From Monarcha castaneiventris obscurior (Eukaryota; Chordata; Aves; Passeriformes; Monarchidae): 64,000 nt of DNA. Location of the stretch: the NCBI GenBank assembly GCA_026261815.1, contig JAMPIT010000884.1:12661001-12725000 (forward strand), given 5' to 3'. The notes under the pieces are model-generated. The model had not been told where the DNA came from. It made no database searches and saw only the letters and a list, made by a program, of their open reading frames with translations. Of this stretch, positions 36,193 through 47,476 are shown piece after piece (within the stretch, counting starts at the first letter, position 1; each line of letters opens with the position of its first letter). Position numbers and translations under genes: made by a program.

Positions 36193-38411
36193 TGTCCTTC
36201 AAATGTCCAACATCTCACTCTTGGCTGACATGGTGGGCTGATCTATGAAAATACAGATCATATCCTGCATAGGATTTCATCTGAGTGCTGCCTGGCTACT
36301 TTTAATTGGATGACAACAGCAACCCTCTTCTCTTTTTACCACTTTGGAACACATAAGGGCAGACAATATTCAGGTACTTCACCAGTTGTTTACTTGTCAG
36401 GACTGAGCAGGAAAGTGCAGAATACAAGGTGTCCCTCTTGTGCCTTTTTCCTAAGCAGATACCTTGAGATATTCTTTATTTACCCACCAAAGTTTTTCAG
36501 GGTCAAAGAGCAGTCTGGATCCCTGGTGCACTGAGATCCTGCAAGGCAGTGAAGGACCCATGCATTCCCATGTTCTTCAGCTTCCCACTAACACTGTTTT
36601 GGCCTTGAGCAGACTTCAGCCATTGCTTATGGAGGGGAAAGGACTGGGACAGTGAAGGGAAGAAGCCACTTCCCTCAGGGCTCTACCCCAAGCCCAGGAA
36701 GGCTTTCTCCCCTTTGGAATGAAGTGATGGCGTGGCACACCTGACCATCCTGAGCTGTTCCCCGTGCCCCCACCTCTTCTCTTCTGCCCTCAGAGCAGAG
36801 AAGGAGCAGAGGTACACTCCTGCTTGGGCTGCCCCCAACCTGCCCTCAAAAACACTGTCATGGCTACACCCAATGAGCTCTCTCCAGCCTGGCATGCCAA
36901 AAAGCTGGAGGTGGGACGGGCTTCTGGCCATGCATGAGCACCCAGCAGAGCAGAGCAGACTCTGCTGCCTCCTTCCCAGCTGTGCCCTGGCCAAAGGAAG
37001 CCCTGACACTATTTCCAATTATCCAGCTCACCATATCAAATGTGCCTCTCTAAACCACCAGCCAAGGTCTGTTTTTAATACAGCCTTATGTAAGGGGAGG
37101 AAGGGAAGAGGGCAAAGAAGTAGGAGCTCATGGTGATATTTCTTGCTTAGTATTATTGTGTTAATTCCTTGTTTGTCCAGCAGCTGAATCATCTGTGGCT
37201 CCTCTGGGATTTTCAGCTGCTGTGAAACCTAGTAGCAAAGGCAGAGCTGATTAACTGTGGGCTCTCCTGCTGCTGAATCCAGCCAGCAAACCATGTATGG
37301 GCCATTTCCCCAGCAAAATTTGTCTGTTTATTAAAAATCATAGTTGAATTTCCTCCTGATTTCCCTTCCTCCCTCCCTGCCACAAAAGAAGCTCCCATAA
37401 TCAGGATGGCATGGGGAGGGCAGCAGCAGGAGCTGACTTCTGCCTGAGCCCTGCTACAGGTGCCACAAGGGCGTAGGCTGAGAGAGGGAGAGCAATATGT
37501 GTCTCACCTACTGTCTGTGAAGGTTATGTTTGAAGCTATCAGGGGCAGAGCCCCAGAGGAGCCCTGTTAAAATCTAGATTGCCTGAAAACCACACAGTCT
37601 TAGTGACTGACCAGCAGACTGAGGCCACAAGCAGCTGGCACTAGGACACACCAGGTTCAGTGGCTGAGTGCGGGCATCTGACCAGATTGCTCCATGCTGA
37701 ACAACAAAACAAAACCTTACTGATTACAGCTTGATGACTACTGCATGTCTTGCCCTTCCTTGCACAGGAGAAAAAAAAATCCCTGTGTGATGCAATTGCT
37801 TTCCTTTGGCTTCTACAGCTGGTGGCATAACAAGCTTCCTCAGCAGACAGGCTGCAAACAGACAACAGTGACCTGTGCTGGTCAAACTGGACATCAGGGA
37901 TTGCTCTGTTCCTGGGCTATTCAGGAGGGTCCGTTTTTATTGCTACAGGTAGCTCAGGAGTTGTTTTGAGATCTCACTGATACAGTGACTCAGTTGCCCA
38001 GAAGAGGACTTTGAAATACTCAGCCTGTCTGTTTTTGAAAATGGCTGTCACAAAGTGCCAGCAACCCTTATTTGATCTGAGGCTGCCCCTTGCATCTCCA
38101 GGTAGACAAGTAATGTAGAGCCAGGTAAGGGAAAACCAATATAGATAGCAATGGAGAAAAGCTGGTTGCAATGTTTCATCCTGAGGGCTATTTTGTTATG
38201 AAAAAGAACAACTTTTTTTTCTTTAAAAACCAGAGCATTTTGCAAATAACACTTCTGCTCTTTAAAGAATCTTCAGTTTAAAGCAATTTTGTTAACTTTT
38301 GGACTTCATCCTTTTCCTTGTTTTTTTTTAATTTATTTTTTTTTCCTTGTTGAAGAATGTGGTGAGACGCTGGAGGACACATTTCTCAGTTAAAACTAAA
38401 ATTTGTTTGTT
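36193..38411. other. Intergenic, with a GC-richer block
   Basis: No gene was identified. The block at about 36660-37000 is GC-richer than its surroundings, with overlapping frames of 111 (minus) and 134 (plus) codons. The two frames overlap each other on opposite strands, neither contains a recognisable motif, and CpGs are rare, so I treat them as compositional artefacts. Confidence 0.45.
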
Positions 38412-38487
38412 TTAAAAATGATAATGATAAAAATGATAAAAATGATAAAAATGATAAAAATGATAAAAATGATAAAAATGATAAAAC
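38412..38487. repeat. 9-bp minisatellite, TGATAAAAA unit
   Basis: Seven consecutive copies of TGATAAAAA (38425-38487, the last slightly altered) are preceded by a shortened unit. The period of nine gives a minus-strand SFL repeat peptide that is spurious. The flanking A/T-rich DNA offers no gene context. Confidence 0.93.
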
Positions 38488-41400
38488 ATAAAAGTAAGTA
38501 CACGTAAACAACCAAATTTCAACTAGCGTCAGAGCCACCAGCTTAGTTACATTGGGTGATGTGCAAACACACATAGTACACTAAATTATTTAGATTAACA
38601 GATATATGTCAGATATATTATGATGCGATTTATACATCAAAATATTTACTAAAAAGAAGTCTCTTTTTAGTATGATAGCAGAGAGCAGCTGTAACAGCTG
38701 CTGGTAAGCTGTAAAGGCCACAGTAGCCTGTACACGGAGACACATCTTTCCAAAATGACCAGCAAAACTGAGGAATTGCAACAGCATCAGGCCTCAGCAT
38801 CCAAGCTGCATCACTCAGCTGATGCACAGCTGCTGGTAGGTCCAGGGTGACCCAGTTGTGCTTCTGAACTGTTGCATTCAAAGCTGAACCAAGGTTCAGG
38901 CTCTAATTCAAGTGCACTAAAATCGCACAGCCAAACAGCTGAAAGTCCAAGCCAACAGTAATGCTCATGACACTCATTACGTCCCTACAGGGAGCAATTA
39001 TTGAGGCCTGTAACAGGCCAAAAGAAAGGTGATGTCCTCTGTCTCAAAAAGCTCTAATTTCATGGCAAGACAATAGGAGATCACTAAGAATAAATCAGAA
39101 CAAAACCCCATGGCTGGAAAAAGAGGAACTGGGAACTAGTTTCTATTCACATCCTTGATGTGACTTTGTGATTCTTGGTCATCTCAGTTTCCCTGACATA
39201 TTTCTGTGTTTTCCAAAGGGGAACAAAAATCTTGAATCTTGCAGTTACTTGTTAATGATTACAAAGCACTTTTAACTGGAGGGAAAATCTTGGCTGACAC
39301 TATGGAAGCACAAAGGGACCATAATAAAGCCTAGCTTTTTGCTGAAGGTTACCCTACTGTGACAGTCTCTGGTGGGTGCAGGTGGCCCTTGTTCACACCT
39401 TTGGCCCCTGGCTTTGGCAGAATGTCACCTAGAGAGTTTCTGGAGCATTTCTGGAATGTCTTGAATGCCAATTGCATTTGAGCAGTTGGTGCAGAAGCCT
39501 CAGTAACACCTGAGACACAGAGCAAGCCACCAACAGCTCCAGATACCTGGCAAGCATAGCGTTGGCACAGTGATATCTCAGTATTTAATCTCTGGTTGAA
39601 CACAATCAGAGAGAGCTGGAGTCAAAAGGATTTTTAAATTTTCAGAGAGTATTCAGAGAGAGCTCTGTATCATGGGGACAGAAGATCATCTCTAGTGGAA
39701 CCATGGTAGAGATCCTTTGTTTTATATGTGGAAGGATGACAAGTGTTTTGTGTGCAAGAGCTTTTAATGCTCTTAATGATGTGGCCAGAGGAAATGGAGA
39801 AGTGTAAATGGAGGACAACAGGAAAAGCAAAGTGTGACGTTGTGTTGCTTATTCAAAGCCAATGAAGATGGGGCCCAACAGTTCCATACAAAGAACTGTT
39901 TATATCAACCCACATGTAATCTTAAATTTCCTGCCTGAGTCATTTTTTAGTACCTTTTTTTCCTTTCTCTTTGTCACTCTCCACTGAACTGAAAAACACA
40001 AGCATGATCATGTTAAAAATACTTTCTTTTCATTTGTAAGGAAACCCTATTGACTCCAGATCTCTATATAGCACACCATGGTTCACCACGAGCATGTCAG
40101 CCACCAAGAGCTGAAGCTGAAAGGTCATGCTAAGGGTTTTATAAATTATCTGGGGCTGTGAAAAATAAGGGACTTGCTAAATCTTGAGAATAATTTAACT
40201 GAATACACTTGCCCTGACCTAAAGGTGCTACCTTTGGGAATGTTTCACAGTTTGACACACACAACTGTTGAGCATCCAAAGACACCAACCTGGCTCTCAC
40301 AGTAACAGAACAAGTTCTGCCTCTCTGCAAACCAGCTTCTCACTGCATCACTCTGTGCACCCACATACACTTGGCTTCTTCCTGAGCACTGATAGCAAAC
40401 AAAGCAACACTCAGGGGACTTCTATGATGCCTAGAATACTTCTGATAGACCAGCAATAGCGAGTGGTCCAGAAAAACCAATCTCTCCCCTTTATCCACAG
40501 AGAACAGCTCTGCACCAAGGTGCTACATTCACACCCAAAAACCCCATAGAGAATTCATGTGCTTAGGCTAATACTTTTTAATAAAAAATAATAATAATTT
40601 TAAAAATCAGGTTTCTTGCCACACAATACAATAAAAATGCATGTTTTTCTTCTTAAACACATTTTCACTTTTGTGAGCTTGTATGAAAAGAGCCCATTAT
40701 TAAGCCTGAGTTATTTAAGCAATATTGGAAGTGCCCCTGCCCTTTTGTTAATTTGCTTGGCTTGGTGCACACATGGCATTTGTTTTATATCATGTGTGGA
40801 ACTTGCTTCTTTAAAAAGTCTGCAGGTTTCAAATTCCTCCACTTTTGATAGATGTACTGTATGTACTGTTAAGTTTAAAAAAAGTTACAGGTGGCTGCTA
40901 TTTTTCCCAATTCAGTCCACAAAAGCCTCTTTATTAAAAGAAGTCCTTAATGAAAAAGAAAAGTAGAGCTACTGTATGTGAGGTTGCAAAGAACTCTGGT
41001 GGAAATATTTGGTGTTTACATTTTGCTGAACTATTTATACTGTGGACACATACTACACTAAAGGCTCTCTTTTCCCTGCATAATAGAAATCCTTGTGACT
41101 GAATTCTATATACTTAGTATGGTTTACATTTTTTTATCCAGCCTTACCGCATTTTATTCCACCGTGCTTTCTACATGACTCTGTGAGTCTGTAGCAGAGC
41201 TGTATAATAGCAACACCTTCTGGAAGAAGGGAGACACTGGAGAATCCTTTCTGATTCTTGCAGCTTGTTGCGCTCACCAACCAGTGTACATTACTAATAA
41301 GGCAGAAGCTCAGAATAATAATTAAAATACATCTCTGACTGTATGTGCATTTATTGCTTCATTTAGCAGTAATTGAAAACGCCATGGTTTGTTTTTTTTT

Positions 41401-42480
41401 AATATCTTGTTCAGAGCCTTTTTGTTCAGAGTACTTTTAACAGTTAATATTCCGGTTTTTAATTACACCAGATTTATGGGTCTGTGTCTCTGCTCTGCAC
41501 ACCCTTTGTCTGATGATATGAAAAAACAGAGGAGCACCCTGCTGCTTGGTGACAGCAGCCCCCTCTTCTCCCCTCAGAACAGCACAAGCTGCTAGCATGA
41601 AGAGGAGCATTCCCAAACCCATTCCCGAACCCTGTGGCAGAGCTCCCAAAACCACAGGCCTGCAAATGATGTGCAGTGGCCTACATTTAATATCAGCCTA
41701 GTCTTACAAACTTAGATAAGCACCATAGCCTTCCTGGTGTCTTTATAAACAAAACTCTGCCCCTGAAGAGCCTTTAACTGCCTTTGGCATTGGGGCTTTT
41801 AAGTTTTTGCCAAGAAAGACAGGCGGCCCTTTCTGAGTGTTGCTAGAAGACAGCTTTGCAAACACAAGTAGGAAACAGAGGGTGGGTGGCAGGAGGACTC
41901 CTTTAACTGTCTTTAACTTCAATCTATGGCAATATTTTCTTTTGCAAAGCGCTGCAGAGATACCATTAGAGCAGCAGTAGTAGTAGTTAACAGCAGTAAT
42001 ACTAACAACAATACCTCTAATTAGATCTTTGAACAGAGGTGCAAGCAATCATTTTCATACCACTGCTGTAAAAATGAGTTCTGCTAGAGAAACAGGAAGA
42101 GAAACTGAATTCCTTGGTGAAAAACACTATCAAAGGACAAGAGAGGGACAAAAGAGTTTCCACATTGAGGCTACACAATTCAAGCACAAAATTTGCTTTA
42201 ATGATACCAAACTAGTGAACGGTCTTATTCTAAAACACTGGGCATTATTCAGAAGGATTATTAAATCCTGCAACATTCAGGTGGCTTGGAGGATGCAGGA
42301 CTAAGAGTCCAGACGAGCCTCATAAACCTGGATGCCTTTCCTCAGATGAGGCAAGTCACAGTCTGGTTCTTCCTGATGAGCAGCCCAGGGTCAGATCTGA
42401 CACGTTTTGATGATTTTGCAAAGTTAATACAAGATTTCCATTTTGCTTTTAAGTTTCAAATGGTGTGTTGCAGTAATCAC
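38488..42480. other. Intergenic or intronic, no gene seen
   Basis: No recognisable gene. The 116-codon plus-strand frame at 40616-40966 is rich in L, S, F and C and lacks any motif, as expected for a chance frame in AT-rich DNA. A short AGC/AGT triplet patch lies near 41971-41990. Confidence 0.5.
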
Positions 42481-42745
42481 GCAAGCACATAGACCTCACA
42501 CACAAGGTGGAGAAGTGCAAAGCCGTTTATTGTGCAGTTAGAATTCCCTAAATACTGCACACAACAGGATATAACATCATATATAAACAGGAAGGATATT
42601 CACCACAGTGTCCCCCAATCACCTGGGGTATTATACAGATATTCCCTAATATGGTAATAGATAAACAATACCCTATAAAGCCACAAACTACAATTATCAC
42701 TTCCCTTAGGTCCAACACTGCCCACAAACCCACAACCCTCTCTCA
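42481..42745 (-). mobile_element. LTR with avian leukosis-type core layout
   Basis: On the minus strand the core promoter reads TATTTAG (42548-42554), then about 16 bp later ACAATAAACGG (poly(A) signal 42526-42531), then a GGCTTTGCACTTCTCCACC stretch. In avian leukosis-type LTRs a TATTTAA box is likewise followed after about the same distance by ACAATAAACG, with R starting there, so R is very short. The AT-rich U3 lies to the right. A second TATA-like string, TTTATATATG, occurs at 42578-42587. Neither TG/CA end is certain, and no primer-binding site was found on the left side, so this is probably a solo or truncated LTR. Confidence 0.55.
42526..42531 (-). terminator. LTR poly(A) signal AATAAA
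   Basis: The hexamer AATAAA on the minus strand sits inside ACAATAAACG, about 16 bp after the TATTTAG box. Its place in the LTR core matches retroviral polyadenylation signals. Use of the site is not shown by sequence. Confidence 0.5.
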
Positions 42746-43090
42746 GCCCATCCCCGGTGACCTGGATGCACTCCCAGGGTCACCTCCTGGCCCAGGAAAG
42801 AGGCTCTCCTCTCGTCCTCAGGGCCCATCCCTTTAGCACCACACAGGGTACTACAACAGTGTGTCTCTGAGCAAAATTTGCCTACGTTCCTTGCTTTGAC
42901 ACTGTGTCTCTGTATCTTCCATTCCTCATTCACATCCTTGGCCAGGATTTCATTTTTTGGGCTATTCCTTTTCTTTCTGCACACCCTTACTTGTGTTGGC
43001 TCCTGCAGTGCCAGCTCCTGCCCACCTAATAAAGAAGCCAGTGTACTGCAAAGCGTGCACAGTGCAGCCATCATCCACAAAACACTCTGA
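42746..43090 (-). other. Possible retroviral interior or U3 extension
   Basis: This lies immediately upstream (minus strand) of the LTR core and is more GC-rich. It contains most of a 124-codon frame (43080-42706) beginning with a short hydrophobic stretch (CTLCSTLASLLGG), then a basic segment (VRVCRKKRN). I do not recognise the protein. It may be remnant proviral interior, with GAGAGAGGG at about 42742-42750 acting as a worn polypurine tract, or simply a long U3. Confidence 0.3.
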
Positions 43091-46000
43091 CGTAGCTCAC
43101 TCCATTATGCAAAACAGCTCTGAGGAGAAGCCTTCCGGGAAATGCAGAAACAGATTATTCCTTGATGGCAAAAAAAAGGACCCCTGCAAGGTATGTTGAG
43201 GTGTGTCTGGCAGCAGGGGGAAGAAACTGTTTAAGAAAAATAGTTTGTCAATGGTTTTCATGATATATCTGACTTTGGTAAAGCGTTTGATGGCTAGTGT
43301 TACCCACAACTGCCTAGCATGCGATACACCCCCCGGCTAATCACGGCAAACACACTCCACATCTTTCTAAGTAACTCCATGTCTGTGCCTTGAAAAGCAG
43401 GGATGTGGGGCATGATCCTGCATGAGGGCAGACTGCACAGCATCAAGGAATCCATGAGGGGGCTGTGGACAGCTGCTCAGTGTGGCCAGGTGAGGATAGC
43501 TATTGGAGCAGGATAGGGAAGGCCATATGGCACCAGCTGTGCTCTGGCTCCCAGCAGGACTACCTCTCCTCTAATGAATATAATTTCCACAGCATGCACA
43601 AGAGTGATTTGCTATTGCAATAAGCTGTTCTTGTCCTTTTCCTCACCTGTACCTGTCATCTTCGGGCTGCTGAGCTAGCACACAAAACAAAAAAGACAGG
43701 GCAATGAAAACTGCAAGCTCTGAGTCCTACACTGTGAAGGTGCTCCCTGCTGCCACCAAAAATGAGCACAAAATTCTGTAGGGAAGCCTATTCCCTGCCC
43801 CTTCTGCTTCATGGAAAGAAAGACTGTGTCTGCCCCCCACACCTGTAGATGCCAGGAGCCATGAGGTGATGAGCCAGCAGGACTGTCAGAAAGTTGCTGA
43901 AGCCCTTCTCTCTGGTTCTGCCGTTCCAGCCTCACTCCAACTGACACAACTCCAGCATATCCCCTGAGCTGGGGAATGGGTTAATCCCAGGATGAGGGGA
44001 GTTTGTGACAAACCACGAACTAGACTGAGAATCCCAAGCGGAATTTTAACACGTCTGGCCTGGGATCCTCAATCGTTGATAATGACAGGCATTACCTGAC
44101 CCAGCCAGCTCGGGGATCGCGATAGCTGTTCTCAAGAATTTGCAAATCGTTCTCCAGTTCCTGGCTCCTTCCCTCTGACTATCTTGGCAGCCTGTTCTGG
44201 CAGCCAGACTATCTCACCTAAGACTTCTCCAGCTGGTGAAGCATCTTGGCGCTCCTGCCTCTCCATGCCCACACACTTTCATCAACTTCAGCAGTAACCC
44301 TTTTAAGTGTTATCTCGCAGCCCTAATTACTTCAAATACATTTTCTGCCTGACGGCGTCGGACAGGTGGAAACTGAGCGCCATCTATTGCTAGCTAATAA
44401 AACGCTGCTTTGGTAAGGATGAGACAACAGCCCTTTTCTAGAGGGAGCCTCGGCTGCGGGATTCCTGCAATCCAGCAGCAGCATCCGCACGGCCACTGGA
44501 AACAATTCTACTTTGAATTGATGGTTAAAGCTCTGGAGTTTCCCAGGAAATACATCTATAAGTTCAGGATGTGTCCCTAGCTAATTTCTTCAACCTGGAA
44601 ATATTGTGAGAACCAGCTTTCCTGTAGTATTTGTATAATTATGTAATTAATTTTGCCCTGAAATACTATGGCAGTAATCTCTCTCTGGTATTTATAGCTA
44701 ACAAAGGCAAACTATAAAGCTGGTCTCCACACAGTCTGTAGCCCCAAGCCCTGGGCAACACTGGCTGTACCCCCTCTACACCTGTGAGCAACTGATGTGA
44801 AAGAAGTGAGTAACCTCCAAGGCAAGCATCTTCCCCCACTCATCTGCAGCCAAGGGGCCCTCCAAGAACCTGAGGAAGAGAGTAGTGGTCAGCATGGCCA
44901 CTGGTGGGAAGAGGACTCGGTCATTTCCTTGTCGAAGGTCTTGGGACTTCCCTGCATGGGATAAAATCATTCAGAAATGCATATCCCTAATAAGACAAAA
45001 ACTCCGAAAGTACTATCAAGGGTCTAGGGTGGGGAGATTTCCATGACAGAAGCAAAAGCTGTATCTTTTAATATACGACTTTTGAATGTATCTGAAATTA
45101 TGCGAATTGTTAGCACCAGATGATGATGCTGTTAATTTCTGCTTCTCCCTTTAAGCAACTATTGCAATCTTTTCCCAAAAAATGCAAATATTTGTAGTGA
45201 GGAAAAAGTTAGGAGGATTGATGGGTAGAGATATGAAAACACTAAACCAAAGTGCTGCTGTACACAAGCTGCAAAGACCAGGAGCATGTTGCCTAAGTCT
45301 GTAATGTTTCCATTAGACATGAGGGTAAAGATGACAAAAAAAAATGTGAGCAACACCACTTCGAAGTGTCTGCAGCCATAAAGTTGGGACATCATCAAAC
45401 TGTTAGAAAAAAAATATCCCTGATACAATGTAAATAGCTGTGTTTGTTGCAAGCTCCATAATACCTGCTACCTTTTTTTCTAAAGCTCTACATGCTGTAG
45501 AAGGGAAAAAATATTTTTAATTATTTCTTAGCACATATGATGGAGATGAAAGGTGAAATATCTGTATCAGACAGTTTAAAAACAGAAAAGCCAAGGAAGA
45601 GAGATGTTTGCTTTATTTTGCAAAATATCCTTAGGATTTTTAAGGTTGTTCTGAAGGGTTCTAAGACCTGGCTCATGATTTTGGGTTAGGCTTTATTACT
45701 GATTCTAAAAACGTCAACTTAAACTGTATCATCAGCACTCTAATAACTCCTTGCTTTTTGTAAATGAATAAAAACTGGTTTTCCTCACTAAGTAACAGAA
45801 AGGTGAACAAGAAATCAAAATAAGAATTAAATAATTCAAATTCAGGTGTGTAGTTGAGACTCTATGATTCTCTCAGTTTAATATCCTGTAGCCCACATAA
45901 TTATTCACTGCTGCCCAGAAGGCAGTAGACCACTTTCATCCCCCAATATGTGTTAGGAGAACATGGCCTGGTTCACATGGCCCTGAGGCTGAGCCTGTCC

Positions 46001-46100
46001 TAACAGCTTTGACTTTCCTCATCTCTTTCCCTCTTCCCAGAGCCTTGCAGCAGTAGCAGCAATCAGATTGTCCTGCCAGCATTGCCAGGAGGACAGAAGG
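43091..46100. other. Intergenic, no gene seen
   Basis: No recognisable gene. Between 43970 and 44480 the sequence carries more CpGs than the rest of the window (GATCGCGAT, GACGGCGTCGG, CTCGGCTGCGGG) and contains one CTCF-like motif. It could be a small regulatory element, but no promoter can be assigned. Confidence 0.45.
44375..44392 (-). promoter_or_regulatory. Possible CTCF-binding motif
   Basis: The minus strand reads CAATAGATGGCGCTC, which matches the CTCF consensus CCASYAGRKGGCRSY at nearly all core positions. The same ATGGCG core also fits YY1. It lies in the most CpG-bearing part of the window, which adds some weight. Confidence 0.42.
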
Positions 46101-46155
46101 CATGAGCACAACTTTATTATGGACCAGATCTCACCCATCCACTGGCCAGGCCAAA

Positions 46156-46498
46156 TTGAGAGCAATATAAAGGACAAGACAAGATAGACTGCAGTGGAAA
46201 CTTCGTCCAGATCTGTTTGTGGCTGATCTGTTTGTGGCTGCTACTTCTACTCAAGGGAAGAGTGGTGGTCCTTAGACAGGATCCCCAGCAGGATGAAGAG
46301 ACACTGAAGCAGAGGAATATGCTCCTGACAGAACACCTACACATTGACTCAGCTCTGACACACGGTAGGTACAACATTGCAGAGACACTTGGCCAATCCA
46401 TCACCTCTCTGGCAGACAAGCACGGAGGGTTCAGGAGCAGCAACCCTGCTCTGTGTCTGCTGAGGGCATCCTCCCACCAGGAGAATGTCACTGAATAG
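46156..46498 (+). other. Unrecognised open frame with hydrophobic start
   Basis: The frame is open from a TGA at about 46155 to a TAG at 46496-46498. It reads through an exact 15-bp tandem duplication (46210-46224, 46225-46239) that yields CLWLICLWLLLLL, then an acidic polar stretch (QDPQQDEETLKQRN). No ATG lies near its beginning. The opposite strand is also open for 177 codons over the same interval, which suggests base composition keeps stops out. I do not recognise either product. It could be a pseudogene fragment or chance. Confidence 0.15.
46210..46239. repeat. Exact 15-bp tandem duplication
   Basis: GATCTGTTTGTGGCT is repeated twice head to tail without a mismatch. The duplication is in frame with the open frame that spans it. 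Confidence 0.9.
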
Positions 46499-46894
46499 AC
46501 CATTGTAAAGGCTGAATTTAGCTGAAATTCAAACAGGAAAGAATTTAAAATTACTTTGTTATGAATATGAATACTGCTGGTAATAATCTGGGGAGTAGTA
46601 ATGAAAAAATAAAGATTGTGGTGTAAGAAACTAAACTTACAAGGTAGCACTCATGGGATTAAGATGATGATTGTGGTCCACGCTTAGGCAGACTGTCCCA
46701 AATGCTCCCCTTTGTACATTATTTCAGTATAAGAGGAATTTTATTTTGGTTTTTGTTTGGTTTGGAAGAAACATAGTACTAAACCTTTTAAATAAGTACA
46801 AAATTAATTAATACTGTTGTGTTTCTTGGCAGGACCAATATAGAAGGTTTCATGTTGAAATACACTACCTCTGTTCTCTGTATTTGGGTTTGCC

Positions 46895-46911
46895 TTTTTT
46901 TTTTTTTTTTT
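46895..46911. repeat. T17 homopolymer
   Basis: The run is 17 T (poly-A on the minus strand). No retroposed element with a matching tail or target duplication could be delimited next to it. Confidence 0.9.
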
Positions 46912-47461
46912 AAGAGGACAGGGTGATGGATGGCAGGGGACAGAGAGGATTTTTTATGTTTGGAGGGTTGACCTATTTTTTTTCCTACACCACATTTAAA
47001 GATGGGAAGGTGACCAGAACAAGATCCAATTTCCCAGCCTATCAGTGATAGTATCAGATATCAGATAAATAAGTGGTTATGGGTTAATGCAAAAATGTTT
47101 ACAAATTACCTTCTGGAGAGGTACTCCAATCTGCTCCAAAAAGTAAGGTGGTAGAAGCAGTTACAGATGAAGGAAGGATATTCTAGTTTAAAACAAATCA
47201 CGGTACATTAGGAAAGCTCTGCAAAGCCTGTTCTAGCTCACACAAGCTCCCAGGGCTGTCAAGAAAACACCAAAGACCCGAGTCGCCTGGGATCAGTAAG
47301 TTTAGAGGCAATCTGTTCTTCCTGAGCTATGAGAGTCCTGTGAGACTAGGACTCCGTTCCAAACTTCTGCTAACAGCAATGCCAACTAGGAGCATGGTGA
47401 ATTGTGATTTCCCCAGCACAGCTGTGCCAACCGAAGCCCCAAATGACTCCGTTGTTCTAGC

Positions 47462-47476
47462 AAAAAAAAAAAAAAA
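47462..47476. repeat. A15 homopolymer
   Basis: The run is 15 A, followed by GTGC. No retroposon body was recognised upstream. Confidence 0.9.

Noticed and set aside
36683..37136. Overlapping 111- and 134-codon frames on opposite strands
   Set aside because: Both strands are open over the same GC-rich block, no motif is seen, and the minus frame overlaps the plus one. This is probably compositional.
42286..42420. Possible plus-strand MIR (CCTCAGATGAGGCAAGTCACAG)
   Set aside because: The words are in the wrong order for MIR and only one short block fits.
45859..45880. CTCTATGATTCTCTCAG resembling a CR1 terminal repeat
   Set aside because: A single short match, with no CR1 body upstream.
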